Notes: generated by a model not told the origin, from the letters alone. 64,000 nt of DNA from Terrirhizobium terrae (GCF_030323265.1 NZ_CP104992.1:1053501-1117500), one strand, 5' to 3'. Numbered from the stretch's first letter, positions 43,418 through 55,766 are shown. A program made the numbers and translations.

Positions 43418-44450
43418 GATCAGGATTCCTGATCACGAACCGGTCGCGGCCGGCAGCCTTCGCCTGGTAGAGCGCCTCGTCGACGGCCCTCAGCAGGCCG
43501 AGCCTGTCGGAGCCGGCATCCGGAGCGAGGGCGACCCCGATGCTGAGCCTTGCGCTGAGCAATTGGTCACCCACGACGAAGGGGCGGCGGAATTCGCCGA
43601 GCAGCCGTTCGCACAATCCGGAAAGCGCTGCGACATCCGGCGGATCCGGCACGAAGATGGCGAATTCGTCGCCGCCCATGCGCACTACCACATCCTGTGC
43701 CCTGAGGCACTCGCTGATGCGCTTGGCGGCATAGGTCAGCACCTCATCACCGGTATGGTGGCCATAGCGGTCGTTGATCGCCTTGAACCCGTCCATGTCT
43801 AGGTAAAGCACGCCAAAGCCTTGCTGCGACGATAGGGCGTTGGCAAGCATCACGTCGATCAGGGAAACCAGCGCCGACCGATTGTAGAAGCCGGTCAGCG
43901 GATCGGTCATCGCAGCGAGCTTCAGCTTCTCCTCGGCGAATTCCATCAGGAAATTGGCCTTCTGCAACCTCAGCAGGCCGCTCGCAACATCGGCGAACTG
44001 CCTTAGCTGACGCAGCTCATCATCGGTGAAATCCCGCGGCGTCGTATCGATCAGGCAGAAGGCGCCGACCGGCAGCTCGGGATCGAGCGATATCGGCGCG
44101 CCGGCATAGCTGCGAAAATGCGGCTCGCCCGTGACGAACGGCATGTCCCGCAGCTCGGGATGGCGCGTCATGTCGGGTATCACGACGACTTCGTTCTCGA
44201 ACACGACCCGCGAGCAGATCGACGCATCGCGCGGGCAGGCATTGATATGAATGCTGCCGACCTGGCAGGTCACGCGCTGCCAGTCCTCATCGACGATATT
44301 GACCGCTGCGACCGGGCTGCCGAACACGTCCTTGGCGAGCTGAACCAGAGACGTGAGCTCCGGCGTGGAATAGCCATCGGGAGCGATCAACGCCCGGACG
44401 GATTGCAGGCGTTCAGCTTCATTGACAGGAAGCTGGACTGTGAGAGCCAT
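43410..44450 (-). CDS. GAF-GGDEF diguanylate cyclase
   Basis: 346-residue soluble signalling enzyme. An N-terminal GAF domain (about residues 15-160; 'VAAVNIVDEDWQRVTCQVG', 'DASICSRVVFENEVVVIPD') precedes a GGDEF domain with 'DPLTGFYNRSALVSL', 'LDMDGFKAINDRYGHHTGDE' and active-site 'RMGGDEFAIF'. There is no membrane segment. ATG 44450 has AAGGAGGAGC upstream and is preferred over codons at 44471 and 44486. The stop overlaps the convergent methyltransferase end. Confidence 0.9.
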   Translation of the reverse strand: MALTVQLPVNEAERLQSVRALIAPDGYSTPELTSLVQLAKDVFGSPVAAVNIVDEDWQRVTCQVGSIHINACPRDASICSRVVFENEVVVIPDMTRHPELRDMPFVTGEPHFRSYAGAPISLDPELPVGAFCLIDTTPRDFTDDELRQLRQFADVASGLLRLQKANFLMEFAEEKLKLAAMTDPLTGFYNRSALVSLIDVMLANALSSQQGFGVLYLDMDGFKAINDRYGHHTGDEVLTYAAKRISECLRAQDVVVRMGGDEFAIFVPDPPDVAALSGLCERLLGEFRRPFVVGDQLLSARLSIGVALAPDAGSDRLGLLRAVDEALYQAKAAGRDRFVIRNPDLS

Positions 44451-44797
44451 AAGCTCCTCCTTGTTTTCCATCCGCGGCGACGCCAACTATGGCCTCGAAG
44501 GTTATGCAGGTTTACGAACTTTAGGCTTGTGGCATGCACACCCTTTCCAGACAATTGCCGCGACCTAAAAAAACTGCTATGGCAACGCCCATGGGATCGA
44601 AATTCGGATGCCTCGCGAACAGATTTATCGTGCTGCAGGACCACAAGCGTCTGCCGGCACGTTTCTTCGCGCGCGTCTCCGGTGCGCTCAACAGCCGACT
44701 TAGCTGACGGCCGCATTTGCGGCCCGTGCCGCGGCAACACGTTTTTGCCGAAATCCCGTTTCTTCATCGAAAAACTGTTCTTCAACGGATGGCAGCC
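44451..44797 (+). other. leuC upstream region with a terminator-like hairpin pair
   Basis: 347 bases between the divergent GGDEF gene and leuC. Near leuC it contains GGCCGC/GCGGCC (44709-44724) followed by CGTG-CCGCGGCAA-CACG and TTTTT (44725-44746). An open frame of 57 codons (44534-44707) is visible but has no leucine run and a poor ribosome site. No gene is recognised. Confidence 0.45.
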
Positions 44798-46207
44798 ATG
44801 AGCGCACCCCGCACCCTGTACGATAAAATCTGGGACGACCACGTCGTCTCTGAGGACGAAAACGGAACCTGTCTTCTCTACATCGATCGTCACCTGGTTC
44901 ATGAGGTGACGAGCCCGCAGGCCTTCGAAGGACTGCGCATGGCCGGCCGCAAGGTGCGTTCGCCGGAACGCACGCTGGCCGTCGTCGATCATAACGTGCC
45001 GACCTCAGCCGATCGCCACCTCGGCATCAAGAACGAGGAAAGCCGCATCCAGGTCGAGGCACTGGCGCAGAACGCCCATGACTTCGGGCTGGAATACTAT
45101 TCCGAAAAGGACATCCGCCAAGGTATCGTCCACATCGTCGGGCCGGAACAGGGCTTCACCCTGCCTGGCATGACGATCGTTTGCGGCGACAGCCACACCT
45201 CGACCCACGGTGCCTTTGGCTCGCTGGCCCACGGCATCGGCACGTCCGAGGTCGAGCATGTTCTGGCCACCCAGACGCTGCCGCAGAAGAAGGCGAAGAA
45301 CATGCTGGTTCGCGTCGACGGCAAGCTGCCGGAAGGCGTCGGCGCCAAGGACGTCATCCTTGCCATCATCGGCGAGATCGGCACCGCCGGCGGCACCGGC
45401 CACGTCATCGAGTTTGCTGGCGAGGCGATCCGTTCGCTGTCGATGGAAGGCCGCATGACCGTCTGCAACATGACGATCGAAGGCGGCGCCCGCGCCGGCC
45501 TGATCGCGCCGGACGAGACGACTTTCGCCTATATCAAGGACAAGCCGCGCTCGCCGAAGGGCACCGCCTGGGACATGGCCGTCGACTATTGGAAGACACT
45601 GCATACGGATGAAGGCGCCCATTACGACAAGGTCGTCGTTCTGGACGCCGCCAACCTGCCGCCGATCGTCTCCTGGGGTTCCTCGCCGGAAGACGTCACG
45701 ACCATCGAAGGTTCGGTTCCGAACCCGGACGACATCAAGGACGAGAACAAGCGCACGTCCAAATGGCGCGCGCTGGAATATATGGGCCTGAAGCCAGGCA
45801 CGAAGATGACCGACGTCACCATCGACCGCGTCTTCATCGGCTCCTGCACCAACGGCCGTATCGAGGATCTTCGCGCAGCGGCGAAAATGGTCGAGGGCAA
45901 AAAAGTCGCTTCCACCGTCAACGCCATGATCGTGCCAGGTTCCGGCATCGTCAAGGAACAGGCGGAAGCCGAGGGCCTCGATGTCATCTTCAAGGATGCC
46001 GGCTTCGAATGGCGTGAGCCGGGCTGCTCCATGTGTCTTGCCATGAACGACGACCGCCTGAACCCCTACGAGCGCTGCGCCTCCACCTCGAACCGCAATT
46101 TCGAGGGCCGCCAGGGCTACAAAGGCCGTACACATCTGGTCTCGCCGGCCATGGCTGCTGCCGCGGCGGTGGCCGGGCATTTCGTCGATATCCGCGAGTG
46201 GAAGTGA
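44798..46207 (+). CDS. leuC: 3-isopropylmalate dehydratase large subunit
   Basis: 469-residue [4Fe-4S] isomerase subunit of leucine biosynthesis. '[13 protein letters not shown]' near residue 128 is followed by cluster cysteines in '[11 protein letters not shown]' (about 350) and 'GCSMCLAMN' (about 410 and 413). ATG 44798 ('[17 protein letters not shown]') fits the family. No leuD adjoins it; a palindromic mosaic element follows. Confidence 0.97.
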   Translation: MSAPRTLYDKIWDDHVVSEDENGTCLLYIDRHLVHEVTSPQAFEGLRMAGRKVRSPERTLAVVDHNVPTSADRHLGIKNEESRIQVEALAQNAHDFGLEYYSEKDIRQGIVHIVGPEQGFTLPGMTIVCGDSHTSTHGAFGSLAHGIGTSEVEHVLATQTLPQKKAKNMLVRVDGKLPEGVGAKDVILAIIGEIGTAGGTGHVIEFAGEAIRSLSMEGRMTVCNMTIEGGARAGLIAPDETTFAYIKDKPRSPKGTAWDMAVDYWKTLHTDEGAHYDKVVVLDAANLPPIVSWGSSPEDVTTIEGSVPNPDDIKDENKRTSKWRALEYMGLKPGTKMTDVTIDRVFIGSCTNGRIEDLRAAAKMVEGKKVASTVNAMIVPGSGIVKEQAEAEGLDVIFKDAGFEWREPGCSMCLAMNDDRLNPYERCASTSNRNFEGRQGYKGRTHLVSPAMAAAAAVAGHFVDIREWK

Positions 46208-46241
46208 ACCATGACAGTGAGGGGCGTCAGAGCCCTCTCTT

Positions 46242-46395
46242 GCAATTTCTGACACTTAGCTGCGCTAAGATGTCGAAATTGCTTTCTCTCCCGCAAGGGA
46301 GAGATGACGATGCCGCACTCTCGGCGCAATACCTCTCCCCTTGCGGGAGAGGTTACAAAATCACGATCTTAGCCAAAGGCTAAGTCGTAGATTTT
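46242..46395. repeat. symmetrical palindromic mosaic element after leuC
   Basis: Four hairpins in mirror order. The outer ones (46242-46282 and 46357-46395) have CTTAGC/GCTAAG cores and A/T-rich tips. The inner ones (46285-46304 and 46331-46353) are CTCTCCCGCAAGGGAGAG and CTCTCCCCTTGCGGGAGAG. The halves are roughly reverse complements, so the whole ~155 bases is one large imperfect palindrome. Confidence 0.7.
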
Positions 46396-46422
46396 GTTGG
46401 AGAGGGGCTCGTTTTTGCCCAC

Positions 46423-46974
46423 CTACCCCACCACTTTCACAACCGTTCCCCTCCTCAGATACGGCAGCAGCCGCTTCATGTCTTGGGGATGCACCGCCAC
46501 ACATCCGGCTGTCGGCTGGTAGCCGGGCTTGATCAGGTGGAAGAAGATCGCCGATCCGCCGTAGCGTTTGCGCGAGGTGATGTTCCAGTCCATCACCAGG
46601 CAGACGTCGTAGAGCCCGTCGGAGCGCATCATCTCCTCATGGCTCGGTTTGAAGGGAGCACGCACCAGGCGGTTATACGCCGCATGCCTCGGCTCGTCGC
46701 ACCACAGCATATCCTTGCCGATCCGTCGCATGGGAAGCACCGTGGCCGGCAGCCTGATGCGCTCGCCGCGGGTGAAACCGGAGATCAGTTTCATCGATGC
46801 GATCGGCGTCGCGCCGTCCCCTTCCCGCTTGAAGGCCGTGGTACCGGACCGGCCGATGGCGGCGCGAATCGTCAGGCCATCGACCGAAATGATCGCCCGC
46901 TGCCGATTGCCGGGTGCCGTTCTCACGGTAATGACCGATTGCTTTGTTACAGTCTGCACACGGAAAAGCGGCAT
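46423..46974 (-). CDS. L,D-transpeptidase (YkuD family)
   Basis: 183 residues. The catalytic motif is 'HLIKPGYQPTAGCVAVHPQD', with the nucleophile cysteine near residue 159; 'VDGLTIRAAIGRSGTTAFKR' and 'VCLVMDWNITSRKRYGG' precede it. The family makes 3-3 peptidoglycan cross-links or anchors proteins to the wall. No signal peptide is seen with ATG 46974; the start at 47019 adds a short basic stretch only. Divergent from cenR. Confidence 0.82.
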   Translation of the reverse strand: MPLFRVQTVTKQSVITVRTAPGNRQRAIISVDGLTIRAAIGRSGTTAFKREGDGATPIASMKLISGFTRGERIRLPATVLPMRRIGKDMLWCDEPRHAAYNRLVRAPFKPSHEEMMRSDGLYDVCLVMDWNITSRKRYGGSAIFFHLIKPGYQPTAGCVAVHPQDMKRLLPYLRRGTVVKVVG

Positions 46975-47119
46975 TTTCTCACGAGCTTTTGCTTTGAATA
47001 TGATTTTGTTTGAAATCATAGCATGTTGGGAATTAGATCGAAGAGCCCTAAATACGCATGGAATGCGCCGAACGCACCGGCGCCGAAGCAAGACGGGCGA
47101 TACGAAAGGCAAGAACCGA

Positions 47120-47800
47120 ATGGCAAGAACGATACTTTTGGTCGATGACGACAACGATCTGCGCGAGACGCTGGTCGAGCAATTGTCGTTATACGACGAG
47201 TTTTCGCTGTTGCAGGAAGAGAATGCCACCAAGGCCATGAACACGGCCAAGAACGCCCAGGTCGACCTGCTGATCATGGATGTCGGCCTGCCGGACATGG
47301 ATGGCCGCGAGGCTGTCAAGCTCCTGCGGAAGAACGGCTTCAAGGCGCCGATCATCATGCTGACGGGCCACGACACCGATTCCGACACTATTCTCGGTCT
47401 CGAAGCCGGCGCCAACGACTATATCACCAAGCCGTTCCGCTTCGCCGTTCTTCTCGCTCGTATCCGCGCGCAACTGCGCCAGTACGAGCAGAGCGAGGAT
47501 GCGACCTTCACCGTCGGCCCCTACATCTTCAAGCCGAGCCAGAAGCTGCTGACCACCGACGACGGCAAGAAGATCCGCCTGACCGAGAAGGAAGCGGCGA
47601 TCATCCGCTATCTCTACCGCGCCGGCCAGAAGGTCGTGACCCGCGACGTGTTGCTGGAAGAGGTCTGGGGCTATAATTCCGGCGTCACCACCCACACGCT
47701 CGAAACCCACGTCTACCGGCTTCGCCAGAAGATCGAGCGCGATCCGTCGAGCGCCGAAATCCTGGTCACCGAAAACGGCGGCTACAAGATCGTTCCGTAA
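47120..47800 (+). CDS. cenR: OmpR-family response regulator, CenR-like
   Basis: 226-residue two-component regulator. The receiver domain has 'LLVDDDNDLRETL', phospho-acceptor Asp54 in 'LLIMDVGLPDMDG', and 'KPFRFAVLLARI'; a winged-helix domain follows ('LTEKEAAIIRYLYRAG', 'THTLETHVYRLRQKIE'). Overall sequence matches CenR, an essential envelope regulator in Caulobacter and rhizobia, whose kinase CenK is often unlinked. The next gene starts on its stop codon (TAATG). Confidence 0.85.
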   Translation: MARTILLVDDDNDLRETLVEQLSLYDEFSLLQEENATKAMNTAKNAQVDLLIMDVGLPDMDGREAVKLLRKNGFKAPIIMLTGHDTDSDTILGLEAGANDYITKPFRFAVLLARIRAQLRQYEQSEDATFTVGPYIFKPSQKLLTTDDGKKIRLTEKEAAIIRYLYRAGQKVVTRDVLLEEVWGYNSGVTTHTLETHVYRLRQKIERDPSSAEILVTENGGYKIVP

Positions 47801-48255
47801 TGGCGCTGAATGACGATATCCAGCTTCTGTCCCAGGTCCCGCTGTTCCGGCAGCTGGACGGCGACCAGTTGCGCCTGATCGCCTTCGGCGCCGAGCGCCG
47901 GTCGCTTGCCGAAGGCCAGGAACTGTTTCGCGAGGGTTCTCCCGCGGAAGCTGCCTATATCGTCGTGCGCGGCAAGATCGGCCTCTATGCGATGGACCGC
48001 ATGGGCGACATCCGCCACCAGAAGGATGTCGGGGCAGCAACCCTGCTCTCCGAACTCGCGCTGGTGACGATGGTCGAGCGCAAATTCACTGCGGTCGCGG
48101 CCTCGGACTGCGAAGTGCTCAAGGTCAGCCGCCCACTCTTCCAGCGCTTGCTGGAGGAATATCCCGAAGTCGGCCGCCTGATCGAGGCCCGCATTCGGGA
48201 AAATATCGCCGGCCTAGCCAAGGCGGCGGCGGCGATGGAACATCGGTTCCGCTGA
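47800..48255 (+). CDS. cyclic-nucleotide-binding domain protein
   Basis: 151 residues consisting of one cNMP-binding beta-roll ('QVPLFRQLDGDQLRLIAFG', 'LFREGSPAEAAYIVVRGKIG', 'LSELALVTMVERKFTAVA') and a short helical tail. It lacks the helix-turn-helix of Crp/Fnr regulators, so it is probably a sensor that acts by protein contact. One-base overlap with cenR suggests a joint role; the phosphate-cassette arginine is not obvious. Confidence 0.85.
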   Translation: MALNDDIQLLSQVPLFRQLDGDQLRLIAFGAERRSLAEGQELFREGSPAEAAYIVVRGKIGLYAMDRMGDIRHQKDVGAATLLSELALVTMVERKFTAVAASDCEVLKVSRPLFQRLLEEYPEVGRLIEARIRENIAGLAKAAAAMEHRFR

Positions 48256-48306
48256 ACTATTCTCCCTCTTCCTGCGCGCCGGAAGAGGGAATTTTCCGTA
48301 TCGACC

Positions 48307-49110
48307 TCAGAACTTGAACACTGCCGTCACCGGCACATGGTCCGAAGGCTGGTTCCAGCCGCGGGCTTCCTTCAGGATGTCGATGCTCTCCAGGAACGGC
48401 CCGAGATCCGGCGAGGACCAGACATGGTCGAGGCGGCGACCCTTGTTGGCGGCCTCCCAGTCCTTGGCGCGGTAGCTCCACCAGGTATAGATCTTCTCAG
48501 GCTCCGGCGTGTGCTGGCGCATCAGGTCCAGCCAGCCGCCCTTGGCGATGACGTCCTTCATGCCGTCGGTCTCGACCGGCGTATGGCTGACGATCTTCAG
48601 GAGCTGCTTATGCGACCAGACGTCGTGTTCCAGCGGCGCGATATTGAGATCGCCGACGAGAATGGACGAGATGCCCGGCATCGAATCCGCCTTCAGCACC
48701 TTCATCTCCTCGAGGAAATCGAGCTTGTGGCCGAATTTCGGATTGATCGTCCGATCGGGCTCGTCACCGCCGGCCGGAACATAGAAATTATGCAGCCGGA
48801 TACGCCGAGAGCCGCGCTCGAACAGGGCCGAGATGTGGCGCGCATCGCCAACGCCGCAATAATTCTGTCGGTGATCTTCCGTCAGCGGGATCTTCGAGGC
48901 GATCGCCACCCCGTGATAGCCCTTCTGCCCATGCACGATGATATGCTGGTAGCCGAGATCCTTCAGCGGCTGGTAGGGAAATTCCGGCTCCTGGCACTTG
49001 ATCTCCTGCAGGCACAGGATGTCCGGCTGGTTGCGCACGATGAACTGCTGCACGATCGGCATGCGCAGGCGCACCGAATTGATGTTCCAGGTGGTGATGG
49101 AGAATGTCAT
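48307..49110 (-). CDS. xthA: exodeoxyribonuclease III
   Basis: 267-residue AP endonuclease/3'-5' exonuclease of base excision repair. 'SITTWNINSVRLR', 'PDILCLQEIKCQE', 'ILVGDLNIAPLEHDVW' and 'RLDHVWSSPDL' plus 'QPSDHVPVTAVF' supply all metal-binding and catalytic blocks. ATG 49110 is the family start. Confidence 0.95.
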   Translation of the reverse strand: MTFSITTWNINSVRLRMPIVQQFIVRNQPDILCLQEIKCQEPEFPYQPLKDLGYQHIIVHGQKGYHGVAIASKIPLTEDHRQNYCGVGDARHISALFERGSRRIRLHNFYVPAGGDEPDRTINPKFGHKLDFLEEMKVLKADSMPGISSILVGDLNIAPLEHDVWSHKQLLKIVSHTPVETDGMKDVIAKGGWLDLMRQHTPEPEKIYTWWSYRAKDWEAANKGRRLDHVWSSPDLGPFLESIDILKEARGWNQPSDHVPVTAVFKF

Positions 49111-49164
49111 TTGGGACCTCGATTTCACCCGAGGTTTAGAGCGATTCACCGTAGCTGAGAAGCA

Positions 49165-49195
49165 AAAAGGGCCGCGCCTTCATCCGGCGCAGCCC
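49165..49195 (-). terminator. intrinsic terminator of the lolA-like gene
   Basis: On the minus strand GGGCTGCGCC / GGCGCGGCCC is followed by TTTTTG, about 32 bases after the repaired lolA stop. Confidence 0.65.
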
Positions 49196-49226
49196 CTAAT
49201 GTAATCTGTGACCCGCTTGGGCGCGC

Positions 49227-49869
49227 TTACTTCCGAACCTGGTCGTAGGGAACGGTGAACACGCGCCCGTCGAAACCGACACCGGTCTTGACGTTGTAGA
49301 TCATGACCGACGTGTCCTTGCCCTGGTTGTCGGTGATCGTCCATTGGCGCAGGTCATAGGTCTTGCTGTCGAACATCATGGTGATGGTCGAGATCGCCGA
49401 AGATCGTCTTGTTGCCGAGCACGATCGTGGTGAGGTCGCTTTCTTCCTTCACGCCGCGCACCGCATCGTTGGTGAGGTCGATCCTGTCGGCCAGAAGCAA
49501 GGTCAGCGGCGTCTTGGAAAGCGGATAGATATCCCAGGTCTTCAGCTTGACGTTGCCGACGACGACATTGCGACCATCGGCGATGACGCGCAGCGGCGAC
49601 GGGTCGTCGAAATTGAAGCGCAGCTTGCCGGGGCGCTCGATGAAGAACTTGCCGCCGGTCTGTTCCCCGCGCGGGCCGAACTGGACGAACTCGCCCATCA
49701 TCGTCTTCACCGAGGAAAAATGGTCGGCAATCTTCTGCGCGGCGGCACCACCGGCGCCCTGCGCCAGCGTCATGCCCGGCATCATCGCCGTTGCGGCAAG
49801 CCCGAAAAGGCCTGCGGAAAACTGTCTGCGGTCGATCCGGATGGAAAGAGCGTTCTTTTCTTTGGTCAT
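49227..49869 (-). pseudogene. lolA: outer-membrane lipoprotein carrier LolA-like protein, frameshifted
   Basis: Periplasmic carrier that shuttles lipoproteins to the outer membrane. 'KTMMGEFVQFGPRGEQTGGK', 'FIERPGKLRFNFDDPSPLRV' and 'TWDIYPLSKTPL' are LolA features. As written the frame ends at 49354; the expected C-terminus ('TITMMFDSKTYDLRQWTI', 'VFTVPYDQVRK') is in another frame ending at 49227. Removing one base near 49396-49400 joins them into about 213 residues. The signal peptide is twin-arginine-like ('RIDRRQFSAGLFGLAATA'). ATG 49869 has GGAGAC upstream. Confidence 0.85.
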
Positions 49870-49970
49870 TCTTGTCTCCATCCACCTGCACTGGGCCGCA
49901 AACGCGGCGTCTTGATGACGGGCCGAGGGCGAATTCCCTTGCACCGGCCCGATCACGCAAACCTGACCGC

Positions 49971-52649
<2,679 letters not shown>

Positions 52650-52782
52650 CGTATCTGCCCGTCGTCCGTGAAAATAAACAATGCGAGAAAATCGGCATAT
52701 GCCGCCACGCAATTCCGGAGAAGCCTAACGCGCGGATGGTTAACGCAGCTTTAACCACACGCTTTTGAGCCGATGACCAACG

Positions 52783-52809
52783 AAAATGGCCCGGAAAACT
52801 CCGGGCCAT
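52783..52809 (-). terminator. intrinsic terminator of glnK-amtB
   Basis: ATGGCCCGG / CCGGGCCAT with TTTT on the minus strand, 43 bases after the amtB stop. Confidence 0.75.
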
Positions 52810-52851
52810 CTCGATCGAAAGGTTGCAGCCGGCCGAAACCGGATGTCCCTC

Positions 52852-54210
52852 TTAGTTGTGGTAGGCGGCTTCGCCGTGCGACGCGAGGTCGAGACCTTCG
52901 CGCTCGGCCTCAACCGGAACGCGCAGACCGACGATCAGATCGACGACCTTGTAGATGATCAGCGAGCCGATACCGCACCATGCGATGGTGACGAGAACGG
53001 CGTAAAGCTGGGTCATGAACTGGCCGCCCATGGTGACGCCTTCGGCATAACCGATGCCGCCGAGCGACGAGGAAGCGAAGATGCCGGTTGCGAGAGCGCC
53101 GAAGAAGCCACCAACGCCGTGGACGCCGAAGACGTCAGCGGTGTCGTCGTAGCCGAACTTGTTCTTGATGACGGCGACGAAGAAGTAGCAAAGCGGCGAA
53201 ACGATGAGGCCCATGATGATGGCGCCCATCGGACCGGCGATGCCGGCAGCAGGCGTGATGGCAACGAGACCCGCGATCATGCCCGAAACGGCACCGAGCA
53301 GCGAAGCCTTGCCGCGGGTGAAGGTTTCGACGATGCACCAGGAAACGATTGCTGCAGCCGTGGCGATGAAGGTGTTGACGGTTGCGAGCATCGCGCCGCC
53401 GGAAGCTTCGAGGTTGGAACCAGCGTTGAAGCCGAACCAGCCGATCCACAGCATGGCGGCACCGACGAGCGTCAGCGTCATCGAGTGCGGAGCCATCATG
53501 TCCTTGCCGTAGCCGGTACGCTTGCCGACCATGATCGCACCGATGAGGCCTGCAAGACCAGCATTGATGTGAACGACCGTGCCGCCTGCAAAGTCGAGCG
53601 CGCCCCAGCCGAAGATCAGGCCGTTGGCATCCCAGACCATGTGCGCGATCGGGAAGTAGACGAAGGTGACCCAGAGGATGCAGAACAGGATCGACGCAGA
53701 GAACTTGATGCGCTCGGCAAAGGCGCCGACGATCAGGGCAGGCGTCAGGGCTGCGAAGGTCATCTGGAACAGCATGAAGATGAATTCCGGAATGACTGCG
53801 TCGGAGAAGGTGGCGGCGGTGGAGTCCATCGTCACGCCCGACAGGAACATCTTGGCCGTACCGCCCCAGTAAGGAGACGTGCTGCCGCCGAAGGCGAAGG
53901 AATAGCCGTAGGTGACCCAGATCAGCATGATTGCTGCGCCGGCAACCGTGCACTGCATCAGGACCGAGAGCATGTTCTTGGCGCGAACCAGACCGCCGTA
54001 GAACAGTGCGATGCCCGGCATCAGCATGAAGAGGACGAGAAGGGTGCAGATGAACATGAAGGCGGTATCGCCCTTGTCCGGAACCGGAGCGGCGGCAGCA
54101 GCCTCGGCGGCCGGCGCGGCAGCGTCCTGCGCGAAGGCAACGACCGGCGCAAGGAAGGCGGCAGCGGCGGCGCCCATGCGTCCGAGGTTAGAAATTCTGG
54201 TCAATTGCAT
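52852..54210 (-). CDS. amtB: ammonium transporter AmtB
   Basis: 452-residue ammonium channel. A cleavable leader ('GAAAAAFLAPVVAFAQD') and an Ala-rich spacer precede eleven hydrophobic segments. 'MPGIALFYGGLVRAKN', 'GGTVVHINAGLAGLIGA' and 'DVFGVHGVGGFFGAL' carry the family signature and the twin pore histidines. It follows glnK by 28 bases; GlnK blocks the channel when nitrogen is sufficient. Confidence 0.96.
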   Translation of the reverse strand: MQLTRISNLGRMGAAAAAFLAPVVAFAQDAAAPAAEAAAAAPVPDKGDTAFMFICTLLVLFMLMPGIALFYGGLVRAKNMLSVLMQCTVAGAAIMLIWVTYGYSFAFGGSTSPYWGGTAKMFLSGVTMDSTAATFSDAVIPEFIFMLFQMTFAALTPALIVGAFAERIKFSASILFCILWVTFVYFPIAHMVWDANGLIFGWGALDFAGGTVVHINAGLAGLIGAIMVGKRTGYGKDMMAPHSMTLTLVGAAMLWIGWFGFNAGSNLEASGGAMLATVNTFIATAAAIVSWCIVETFTRGKASLLGAVSGMIAGLVAITPAAGIAGPMGAIIMGLIVSPLCYFFVAVIKNKFGYDDTADVFGVHGVGGFFGALATGIFASSSLGGIGYAEGVTMGGQFMTQLYAVLVTIAWCGIGSLIIYKVVDLIVGLRVPVEAEREGLDLASHGEAAYHN

Positions 54211-54238
54211 AGCTTGAAAACTCCCCTGTAAGCCGTGC

Positions 54239-54622
<384 letters not shown>

Positions 54623-54655
54623 TCACCGGCATGCGCCTGCGACTGGACCTCTACA

Positions 54656-54671
54656 TTCAAAGGGCGTGCCA
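54656..54671 (-). promoter_or_regulatory. sigma-54 promoter of glnK-amtB
   Basis: On the minus strand TGGCACGCCCTTTGAA (54671 to 54656) matches the -24 element TGGCACG and nearly the -12 TTGCA with correct spacing, about 80 bases before glnK. It fits NtrC control under nitrogen limitation. An inverted repeat TGTGC/GCACA (54765-54789) about 110 bases further upstream is a possible activator site. Confidence 0.75.
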
Positions 54672-54797
54672 GTTTCGAATAGGACTTAAGTCATTGAAAA
54701 ATATAGGGAGCATAAAGACCTGCCAGAAAACAGGCAGACGAGCGTCATAAAGACGCCGAAATGCTGTGCGTTAACCTTGTTTATGCACAAAAACTAG

Positions 54798-55679
54798 TCA
54801 TTTGCCTTTTTGCGAGATCAGCCCCTCCTGGGCGACCGACGCAACAAGGGTACCTGAGCGTGTATAAAGGCTGCCCCGCGTCATCCCGCGACCACCCGAT
54901 GCGCTGGGGCTGTCCTGACTGTAGAGCAGCCAGTCGTCGAAGGCGATCGGACGATGGAACCACATGGCGTGGTCGAGGCTTGCGACCTGCAGGCGCTGGT
55001 CGAAGATCGACGTTCCGTGCGGATAGAGCGAGGCATCCAGAAGCGTCATGTCGGAGAGATAGGCGAGCACGGCCGCCTGATAGGTCCGTTCCGCCGGTAC
55101 TTCGCCAAGCGTACGCACCCACACATCCTGGCGGGGCTCCAGCTTGTCCGTCGTCAGGTAATGCGCAAGCGACACGGGACGCAACTCGATCGGCCTCGGC
55201 CGCTCCCAGTATCGGCGGATCGCCTCCGGCGCCTTCTGCAGGAAGCGCCGGCGGAACTCCTCCTCGTCCATCAACTCTTCCGGCTGGAGAACGGCAGGCA
55301 TTTCGATCTGGTGATCATAACCTTCCTCGTCCTTCTGGAAGGAAGCAGACATCGAGAAGATCGCCTTGCCATGCTGGATCGCCACCACCCAGCGGGTGGC
55401 GAAGCTTGACCCGTCGCGAATACGATCCACCTGATAGATGATCGGCACGGAGGGATCGCCGGGCCGCATGAAATAGGCATGCAGCGAGTGGACGAAGCGA
55501 TCCGCGTCGACCGTCCGTTGCGCCGCGACCAGTGCCTGGGCGATCACCTGCCCGCCGAAAACCCGCTGCCAGCCGACATCCGGGCTCGTGCCGCGATAGA
55601 GGTCGTGTTCCAGTTGCTCGAGGTCGAGCGTCCGGATCAATTGCTCCATGGGGGTAGACTGATCGGAAGGGCGCGACAT
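54798..55679 (-). CDS. tesB: acyl-CoA thioesterase II
   Basis: 293-residue double-hotdog thioesterase that releases free fatty acids from acyl-CoA. 'RVFGGQVIAQALVAAQRTV', 'VHSLHAYFMRPGDPSVPI', 'SFQKDEEGYDHQ' and 'ASLDHAMWFHRP' with 'SPSASGGRGMTRG' cover both hotdog halves and the Asp/Thr/Gln catalytic region. ATG 55679 is chosen; 'MEQLIRTLDLE' ten codons later is an alternative. Confidence 0.93.
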   Translation of the reverse strand: MSRPSDQSTPMEQLIRTLDLEQLEHDLYRGTSPDVGWQRVFGGQVIAQALVAAQRTVDADRFVHSLHAYFMRPGDPSVPIIYQVDRIRDGSSFATRWVVAIQHGKAIFSMSASFQKDEEGYDHQIEMPAVLQPEELMDEEEFRRRFLQKAPEAIRRYWERPRPIELRPVSLAHYLTTDKLEPRQDVWVRTLGEVPAERTYQAAVLAYLSDMTLLDASLYPHGTSIFDQRLQVASLDHAMWFHRPIAFDDWLLYSQDSPSASGGRGMTRGSLYTRSGTLVASVAQEGLISQKGK

Positions 55680-55766
55680 TTTTGATTTACTCCGGCAATA
55701 GGAAGCGGCGGTCGGATGATCTATATCGGGATCGTTGATGATCACAAGACTGACGGGAGCAGACAG

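Noticed and set aside
44534..44707. 57-codon frame upstream of leuC as a leucine leader peptide
   Set aside because: Leucines are scattered with no run of Leu codons, and the ribosome site is poor.
52786..54231. 481-codon open frame opposite amtB
   Set aside because: AmtB is certain on the minus strand; this frame is Asp/Glu/Arg-rich noise.
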